A stretch of 64,000 bases of DNA from contig JAWDGP010006494.1 of the NCBI GenBank assembly GCA_033675545.1, positions 57,501 through 121,500 on the forward strand, written 5' to 3'. The notes below the pieces were generated by a model. It was not told the DNA's origin. It saw nothing but the letters and a program-made list of their open reading frames with translations, and searched no databases. Both the position numbers and the translations under genes were made by a program. How positions within the stretch are numbered: the first letter of the stretch is position 1; the number at the start of each line of letters is the position of its first letter. Positions 28,201 through 38,800 of the stretch are shown here, piece by piece. Source of the DNA: Elysia crispata (lineage: Eukaryota; Mollusca; Gastropoda; Plakobranchidae).

Positions 28201-29806
28201 TCTTCTTCTTCTTCTTCTTCTTCTTCTTCTTCTTCTTCTTCTTCTTCTTCTTCTTCTTCTTCTTCTTCTTCTTCTTCTTCTTCTTCTTCTTCTTCTTCTC
28301 CTCCTCCTCCTCCTCCTCCTCCTCCTCCTCTTCCTCCTCCTCTTCTTCTTCTTCTTCTTCTTCTTCTTCTTCTTCTTCTTCTTCTTCTTCTTCTTCTTCT
28401 TCTTCTTCTTCTTCTTCTTCTTCTTCTTCTTCTTCTTCTTCTTCTTCGTTTTTTTTTTTCGTTATTTCTAAGAATTTTTTTCATTAAAATGCTTTTTTTG
28501 TTTTTTCTTCATTGTTTGTTTGTTGTTTTTTTTCTGTTTTCGTTAAATATTTGTTCTTCAAAATTTTAAATGAAAACAAAAACCAGAATGATTATAATCC
28601 GCACGGTCATACTAAGAACTAGAAGGATAATAAAAGTTAAACAAATGTGTGTCTAAGATTTCTAAATTTGCTATCTACGAATGTTTCATGAACATCTGTT
28701 GTAGCAATCAATTTTCAGTAAATGAAGACTGTTCCAAATTAAAAAAAAAAAAAAAAAAAAGCATGTTGCCTATGAAAAAATACCTCCCTTGTAAATTCTT
28801 AGAGAATCGGTAAAACTTGCGAGATGACTGCTTTTGTTTACATTAAAATCCAAAACAAGCTTAACTTGCGTAATTCAGAGAAACGTGTAGGTTAGCTTTA
28901 GGTGAACAACCTTAACTTGCGAAACGACAAAGAAACAGGCCTGCAGTTAGGACTGTGATCCAAAAAAGAAATAAAAGAAGAAATTAAACATCCATGTCTG
29001 TAATTTATTATGATGTTCTTTACTCGGGGGTAAAAAATGGTTCTGTTCCGTTTCTCTTTCCTTTTTTTTTTTTTAAACAACAGATGACGCGAAAGATAAC
29101 TTGATTAAAGAAAGGAGCCTATCCTAGGTAAGGTGCCGAGTTTGTTTTTTTCCTGTTAAGCCAGTTTGTTTTTTAGATTTCTTGAAGAAAAAATATACAA
29201 CTAATTTTTATATTTCGAACCCATTACGAGTCTCCATATGAGAAACAAAGAAAATGCAGGGTTGCTTTCATGAAAACATTCCAAACTTGTGGAACACAGA
29301 GAAACATGCTTTTAGGTACCGGTAAGCAATCATAACTTGCGACACTAAGATTTCGGGCTGGATTTCAGAATTATGACATGAAGGTCCGTCATAGAGAAGC
29401 ACGCTTGCTGATTTTTGGATAAACTTTGTAACTTGATAATTATGTTGGTCTACAATTTTTTTTTTCATTTTTTTATCATGCCAGCCAACAAATTGCTACA
29501 AAAACATGGCTAGCAATAGATATACCGGAGGAACTTTACACAATATATGGCATCCCACACTCAACCGAAACATTCTGTGTGACGTCAGGACAAACGGCGG
29601 TGGCTGGATTGTTATCCAGGTACTCATCACATGGTCCCAATTACAACCATAGCTGTAAAAAAAAAAAAAGCCTAAGAGGTGCTACAACAACAGTCACATT
29701 GAAAGAATTCACATTTCTAAAACTCGATTTATATTGCGGTAACAACTAAGATAATTCTAAGATAAGTTAACGTTAATGCATGTATAAGCCATGTAATTTT
29801 TATACT

Positions 29807-29889
<83 letters not shown>

Positions 29890-32800
29890 AAGAATTCATT
29901 ATTTTTTTTTTATTTAATCTGGTCAGAATCTTTTAGGAATTAAGCCTTCACATGAATATGGATCTTTAAGAAACTTCGGTCAACTTGTTTGATTGTAATC
30001 CAAACAAAATCCGATGTCATATTTCGTTATGCTTGACTGTCATGTCAGGTACTAGTCAGTATGCCTCCCACCTTAGAGCCAAACAAAATTATAGCAGTCA
30101 TACCACGTTACCTGCGTGACACATTGAAATCTGCAAGTGGCATAGATACAGATGGACTGTCAGCGTGGCATGAGAAGCCTTTATTATCCACTGATACATG
30201 CGCGTGAAAAACAAAACTAAATGTGGCTTCTACCGTCACTTTGATGGAAAATCTTAGTTATGTTTTGAATTGATTCACCTGAGCTAAAAACACTAACGGG
30301 CATAAGAGCGTCTTAACAAGGGTTGTTTTAAGTCAGGAAGGTTCCACAATCGGACTACATTGTGCATTCTCTATCCAGTAATACTGGTAGTGGCTTTTAT
30401 GTGGCAACTTCAGAAAGTTGAGATGGACATCTAGTTATGTATTTAATGCCGTACTATTTCATAAAAAGGTAATCCTTACAATATTATTAGAAAATGGCTT
30501 AAAGTTTTTTACTTGTAAAATTCTAGACCTTGTTCACATTCGGCGTAAAAAAATGCTATTTTCATTTTGAAGGGAGATGAAAGAAGGAGTAAGGGTTGAG
30601 TTTTTAAAGTTGCAAATAACGATGACTTTGGGTTGTTTTTTTTTTCTGTAAGACATTGTATCCAGCTTGGGACACAGCATCCGGAAGCAGAAAAAACTTT
30701 TCTATGCTCTCTAAAATCTATACCTTTGTTTTATTGTAAAATGTTTTTTGCTTTAAAAGAATTTTTGGGTAAATTGCAGGGAAGATGCGCACCTATTGTC
30801 GTACTTTTCATAGCAATTTCTTTTTTCAATTTTCTATCGCTACTTTACGATCTTGCTTCTGGAACAGAGACGTACCAGTTCAAGTGTTAATTTTAACAGA
30901 AACTGGATTGATTATCGAGATGGTTTCAGATCACACATTTCTAACTTCTGGCTGGGGAATGAAGCTATTTACCAACTCATCACACGTGTAAGTTCCTTAT
31001 GAAACGGAATAAATTTTAAATTCACCCTATCGGTTGAAATTATTAAAGGTCACAGGTCAAAGAAACAAAACCAAGCATAGAAAAGGAAGAAATTACATCG
31101 GTATTTCATGATCACCTTTTCAGCAAAAAAATGGTACAAGTTACTTTACAACTTTTCTGTAAAAAAATTGATACATCACGCATTATTGTTATTTTAATGA
31201 AAATGTATAGCAGGTTTCTGTCTACCCACCATAAAATTTCTTGTTTGTTTGTTGTCTTTGTTTGGGTTTCTTTTTTTTTTGTCATGAACGGCGCCTCCTT
31301 TAAGGCTTTTATTTAACTACAACTAGAAAGATTCAGGCAATTCATGCAAACGGTTCTCATAAAATGTTTTAAGCTAGATTCCATTTAAGATAGAAGGTCA
31401 TTTGATGGTCCTTGAACACTATTTGAAGTATATCTGGACGTAGAAATGCTAAAATTGGAAATTTTTCTCTGCTTATAAAGCAAAATTGTCATTCTTTGAT
31501 ATAGTGCCATAACATCAAAGTACAAAATCGTAATAATCTACAATTTTTATTGTATCGGAAATATGCCGTAAAGGAAATAATGCAAACTCCCATGGTTTCG
31601 ACTCTTTTCAACAGACATTAATTGACATTCGCAAGCATTTACTTGGATAGTTATTTCATGAAGTTAGCACAAAAACAAAGATTCATTCTCAGTAGATCCC
31701 TCTTTAAAATTCGTAAATAATATTCTACACTCATGATGCATCCTTCCGATTTCGCTATGCCTGGCTGTAGTTTTGAATGCCTTTCAAGATCATCGTCCCT
31801 TAGCCCTAGTGGGCTAAAACCTGCACCACAAAGGATATGAAGAAGTGCAGATAGAGATAATCTTAAGCCATTCATGGCCTCGTAAGCCTAAACTAGATAC
31901 ACTGTATTTCAAGTAACTGTTGAAAAAAAAATTATGTGGTATTGAAGTTATACCTATGCAGGTCTTCTGATAAGTTACAAGTGATACAGGAAATAACCAT
32001 TGAAAAGCTTTGTGAGAAAGACGTATCAGGAGAAAATTTTGCTTAAATTCATATGAATCATCCAGTGAAAAAGATATTAAACTTTTGAAGAGAGGGGTGT
32101 GTGTGGGGGGGGGGGGGAGGTGGGGGGTGGGAGTTGTGAACTGATTTATAAAAACGGAATTATTGAAAAATCGTTATAAAAAATTCTGATTCACACAGTG
32201 TCTATAGGACTCTTACGAGCTGAGAATTGATCTAAAGACGAGGACAAATTTTGGTGACGTGTCCGTATATTCTCTCTATTCAAGCTTCACTCTCGGTTCT
32301 GAGTCTCAAAAGTAAGTTATTATTGAGATTAATATATGCTGTGAACTGTTCTCTCAAAATATACTGAGTTGCGACCTGGGACTTTTCGAGAAAATTGACA
32401 ATTTCGATCGCATGTCAAAAAATAAAGTTATAGATACCCCAGCATAAAACGTTTACGGTATCGATTAGGCTTCTTTTACCCACACAGTATCGAGTAATGA
32501 CCTTCGATGAATGTCGTGCTCTCTGTAGTAGTCTTTAGGATTTCCAAAAACTGTTCAGACCATTGGTTTATTTAAAGTTTTGATATTTTATGTACCCAAT
32601 AAAATTGCTCAGAACAATTAATTCCCTCCCCCTCCCCCTCTTTTCCGAAAAAAAAAACACAGTCAGAAACAGTCGCAAAAATAGTTGTTGAATATGGAAT
32701 ATGTTCTTCCCATCCATTTATTTTTAATTTTGTTTCTCTGACTTCTAATTGCACTCTTTGAATATTGGTTGTGACATGAGCCCGTTAAAAGGAAACGATA

Positions 32801-35800
32801 TCTCAACGCAGACTTGCAATTTAGGACAACACCATTTTTATGAGTTTTGACTATTAAGAATAGTGGTCCTAATGACGACCTCTGAGTAAATACAGTCTAT
32901 CATGACCATTGTAAAGGCAATGAATAAATTTAATCCATAACAGTGGTTATTTAAAAAAAAATTGTTTCGCAACAAAACATGCGGCTAGCTACACTTTGCT
33001 TTCACCCATTCGTGACGCTGAAACGGTGACGTCAAAATGCAGGACGCGATTCCTCTCTGCGCACTCATAGCTAGATACACAATTAGATTCTGGCTTCATG
33101 TTTCGAAAAAAAAGGGTATATTTTTTTTCCAAAAATCTTAACTTCGATGTTGATCCCTACATCTGCACACAATGTTTGCATTATTGTTTATCTTTGAAGA
33201 AACGTCAGATATCAGATTTTTTATTGATATCTTAGGTGATAGAATATTAATTTTATGTATATATTTATTAAAATGTGAAGAAAGAACATTTTTTTAAAAA
33301 TGATCTCAGTAACAAAGATGATATTTCAACTTTAGCAAGTAATATAATTGATCTCTGTTTTCTTCAGGACAAGCCTTATTTTATAATATTAAATATTAAC
33401 TTTGTATTCGACAAACACCTAGCTTTTTAAAGCTCTTTTTTTTTTAAATCCTGGCCTATATTTCTAAATCGAGGTTTCTTCGCCAATTATGATTTTTTTT
33501 ATTTTTTTTTATTTTATTTATTTTTTTTTTTTTTTGCTTTTTAAAACCTACAGTATTTTAAAAGAAACTTAAATATTCTCTAAAGGGACATTTTTTATAT
33601 ATCAAAGTTTTTTTTAATCAAGAAACTTTTATTCTACAGTTATTCTTTTTCTGTTCGTGAAAGATACAATACATTTTTTTTAATATTGTCTGGGCGAATT
33701 TCTATACTGTGGCTTCTTTTTTTTTTAATCGTTGTCGTTTGACTTATGCTCGGCAATACCGAAGACTTGAAATACATTGAATGAAATATTAATAAATAGT
33801 GCAATTACGAATTAAAGACAATACAAACTTCATCAAACTCAAAAAAAATTCTAGACTGAACTATGGCTGTCTATTTTTTAAGAGTGTTAACCCATAAATT
33901 CGGGCGGCACTTGGTGGTTTTCTTGCTCTTGATAAATTCTTTTTATATCATAACGAAAAAATGTACTTGAAAAAGTTTTTGTGAAGGCAGGATTTCAAAA
34001 TTGAGTACATAATTATATTTAAAAAAAGCAAAAAAACAATGTACTCAACGACCTATCAAGACTAAAGGCTCAGTCTATTGAAATAATATCGCTTTTTAAT
34101 GTAACTTTTAGGTCAAAGAGCCAAGATTTTTAATAAACTTGTTGTTATTCTCAGTTGGTTGGTGGCTTAATGCAAAGAGATTTTTTTTGTATGACTCGGC
34201 CCTTACATAAGATAAGATAACCAGACAGCTATAAGTAAATTCTGGATTCAATGGATGAGAATCTTTCTTCAATGTTTTGTTAATAAATCTATTGATGGTC
34301 AAGTGCAAGTACGGAACATTATTATTGTTTCTCAATACAAGTCATGCTAAGTAAAGACGAAGACTTCCGGTACAGGCCTGTTATTGCTATAATTGATATT
34401 GTACTTTCGTTTTTCTGAGTATACACACAGACATGTCGACAAGAGATTGATAGAATAAATAATACTTTCATTCTTCATATCTTGACTTTGTCACTTCATT
34501 ACGGTTTGTCAACATGGTGGCAGCTACAATGAACATCATGCCTCTAATATAACACAGACTGTACTCTGTAGTCTAGTAGATCTATCTAGATCTAGACTCT
34601 AATCCACGCAGGTACCACAGTTCAACACAAGAGCCAAAGGAATTATAAACATAACATTGTTAGTGTAATGATTGACATTAAATCTAGCCCTTTGAGTCAC
34701 CTGGTAGTGACGAGTATCATATCTAAGATCGATTTTACGACTAGATTACTATCTGAAGTAGTAAGCAAGAGACGTTTACCTGAAGTAAACATGACAGAAG
34801 CAAACTTCCGCCTGCCCAACCCGCTGAACTTGACAGAAGGCAACCTATCAGAGCAATACAAAAAATGGCAACGACAAGTTGAAATCTACATGGAGGCATC
34901 GGGTGCCACCTCAAAGCCACCCAGGACCCAGGCAGCAATCATACTTCACTGCGCTGGACCACAAGCATTAGAAGTGTTCGACCAGCTCAACTTTGAGGAT
35001 GAGGGAAAAAAAGACCGAATGTCTCAGAAACTACTGTAATCCAAGGACAAATGAAGTCTTGCAAACATTCAGATTTTGTAACATACCGCATCAGAATCGT
35101 TCGACACGTTCCTCACTGAGTTGAGATCACGAGCCGACCTATGCAATTTTAAAGAAAAAGAACGTATGATTAGGGACAAGCTGGTTTTCACAGCCAACAA
35201 ACGCTTTCAGGAGAGGCTGCTCAGAGACAACGAGTTGACACTGGAGAAGGCTATTAGCATCTGCAGAGCCTATGAGCAAACCACCAATGACATGAAAGAA
35301 ATGAATAAGTCAAAAACCAAGATCGAAAAGGTTTCGAATAAATCGCAGTTGAAACAGCAAGAAAGAATGGGAAACCAACGGCAGAATGACTGTAGGTTTT
35401 GTGGAAGGAAACACCCATTTGAGAAAGAAAAATGTCCAGCCTGGGGCAAAACGTGCTCAAACTGCGGAGGCGGAAACCACTTCCGCATCAAATGCAAAAA
35501 AGTCAACGCTGTCGCTGAAGAAAACTACTCTGACCATGACGATGAGCCAGATTCATGGCTGAATGCAGTTACTACAGGACGACCGCACGCAACTGCTACG
35601 TTACGTATCAATGATAGGAATGTCAGATTCCAACTAGACACACAGCTGATGTTAACACAATATGCCAAAAACATGTAAAGAAGGAACAAGTCAGGCCTTC
35701 AGGACAGAATCTTGTGATGTGGAATGGCACAAAAGTAACACCCATTGGAGAAGCAATCCTTGACGTGTTCAACCAGAAAACAACCAAGACTCACAAGGTC

Positions 35801-38800
35801 AAATTTACAGTGGTGCAGAACTCCCTCACATGCCTATGGGATTCACAACAGTTAAAGAGTTAGGGTTCATTACGATAAACACAGACCAATTCATTTCCAG
35901 AATGAGCACCCAAAATGATACGTACGTCACAGAGTCACATCCTACAATACAACCTAGCGATGACGACAAACCAGGCGAACGCGAACTCGGCACAGCGAGA
36001 CTCTACACCAGTCAGGACGCAAAACCAAAAGTACTTCCCTGCAGGAAAATACACTTCGCCCTCACGCAGCGAGTCAAGGACGAACTAGAGACTTTGGTCA
36101 AAAGAGGGATCTTGGTACCAATAAAAGAACCAACACCTTGGTTCAGTCTGATGGCCATCGTCGAAAAGTCCAATGGCTCGCTACGCCTTTGCATTGACCC
36201 GAAGCCACTCAATGAGGCTCTTCAGAGAGAACATTTCAAGCTTCCCACTTTTGATGATGTACTACCTGCGTTTAACAAGGCAAAGGTTTTCACCAAGCAG
36301 GACATAAAAGAAGCTTTCTCGCACATCAAACTTGATGAGGAATCCAGCAAGCTGACTACGATGATCACGCCCTATGGTCGTTTTCGATGGACGCGTTTGC
36401 CTTTCGGCTAAATGTAAGCAGTGAAATTTTTCAACATTTGACACAGGCCCTGGAAGGTTTAGAGGGTTGCATAAGCGTCGCTGATGACATCATCGTAGCT
36501 GGTCGAGGTGAGACCCACGAGGAAGCAGAGAGAGATCATGAGAAAAATGCTGAAAGAGAGATGCAAAGACAAGGGCATCAAACTGAACCCCAATAAAGCC
36601 AGTGAAAAACAGGAAGAAGTAACCTTCATGGGACACTCAATTAGCGCCAAAGGTGTTCAGCCAGGCACAAGCAAAATCGAGGCCGTACTAAAGATGCCGG
36701 CTCCTCAGGATATTCAAGACGTCCGTCGTTTCTGCGGAATGGTACAATACTTGGCGAAATTCCTGAGCAACATGTCCGAAGTCCTACACCCTTTGCGCGA
36801 GCTGACAAAGAAAGACACACCATTTATATGGAATAAGAAGTGTGATCAAGCATTTGGAAGAGTTAAGCAGATGATAACAAGCGCACCAGTTCTCACCTTC
36901 TATGACTCAAACAAACCTCTCGTCTTGCAAGTGGATAGTAGCAATGACGGTCTAGGGGCTGTGCTTCTCCAAGAAGGAAAACCTATCGAGTTTGCATCAA
37001 GAGCACTGACAGAGACTGAAAAAAGATGGGCCCAGATTAAATAAGAAATGCTAGCTATCATTTTTGGCTTGGAGCGTTTTGACCAATACACATTTGGGCA
37101 GAAAGTCATGGTTATCAGTGATCACAAGCCACTAGAGACAATCATCAAAAAGCCACTGAGCCAGGCACCCAGAAGGCTTCAAAATCTTCCGATGAGAGGC
37201 GCCAGGTACAATTTCCAAATCAACTGGGCATGTGGAAAATCATTAGTCATCGCAGACACACTGTCCCCTGCATTTATCAAGAGACTGGAAGGAGAGACAG
37301 ATGCCGACATACCGCAAGGGGTTCCAGGCATTCCAGATGTCATGATGGAGAAAATCAAGATAGAGACCCAGAAAGACTCAACGTTGCAATTGCTCATTAA
37401 AACTATTAGAGAACGATGGCCATGCAACAAACAAAACCTGGCACAAGAACTTGCACCGTTCTTTGAACTTCGGGATACACTCTCTGTAGACGATGACATT
37501 GTCCTTAAGGGAAAGAGAATTCTCATTCCAGAAAGCCTGCGCAAAGAGATCAAACAGAAACTACACGCTGCCCACCTGGGATATGACAGCATGATGAGAC
37601 GAATTCGAGATACCGTGTACTGGCCGGGGATACACTTTGAAGTAAAAACAATAGCAAACACATGCGAGAGGTGCCAAGAGGCAAAGCCACGTAACTGCAG
37701 AATGCCGCTGATCTAGCACAACAAAGGGGCATCACCCTGGGAAAAGGTGGCGACTGACCTGTTTGAAATCCAAGGAAGACACTACATGGTGACTGTCGAC
37801 TACTTTGCCAACTTCATTGAAGTGGATTTCTTGACATCTCTTTCAGCAGGACAAGTCATTACAAAACTAAAGGGACACTTTGCTCGTTATGGGGTACCCA
37901 AGATGGTAGTGACGGACAGTGGAACCCAATTCACAGCGGGGGAATTTGCAAAATTCACGTCCAAGTGGGGTATTCATCACGTCATGTCAACACAAGGACA
38001 CCATCAGGCAAACGGCAAGGCTGAATCAGCTGTAAAAATAGTCAAGCGCATGATGAGAAAAGCGATTGCTGAGGGAGAGGACCAGTATGAGGCATTACTT
38101 GAGCTCAGATCAACTCCTCGCCAGGGAGGTTTGCCAAGTCCAGCACAGCTCATGTTTGGAAGAACGACCCGGACCCTCATCCCCCAACGGGCGCTGAAAG
38201 GTGAGGTCAGTAAAACACACAACTCAGAGACAGTTAAAACAAAAATTGAAAAGAAAGAAGCAGCCATTGCGCGAAGCTTCAACCGAGGGACCAGACAGCT
38301 ACCTGAGCTACATGTATTACAGCCGGTATATTACCAGAACCCAGAGAAACCTGAGTGGAAATCAGGATAAATCCTAAAGAAGAAGGGGACCAGGTCCTAC
38401 GAAGTGCAGGGAGAAAATGGTGGAACCTACATCAGAAACAGGGTCCACTTACGCCGCAAAGAAACACCGTTCCAAGCAGATCCTGGAGACGAGGACGAGT
38501 CCGCGCTGGCAGATTCCGTGATAGACCCACTTTTGGAAAACTTCACACCTGATCCGCAACCAAACGACATCCCGGCGTCTGTGGTCAGTCCACCATCATC
38601 GGATAGACCAAAGCGCGACAGACAGCCACCCAAGTGGATGAAGGACTTTGTCGCGCAATAAATTGGACTTTTCATAAGCTTCTGTTGTGTTGGTGGTCAA
38701 TTGTAGGGACTTTGGGATCCAGGGTCACAATAACACCCTCCCAAAGGTCGAGATGCGAGGCATCTCTTGTCTTCATGTGAGTTTATCTATAAATGTTTTT

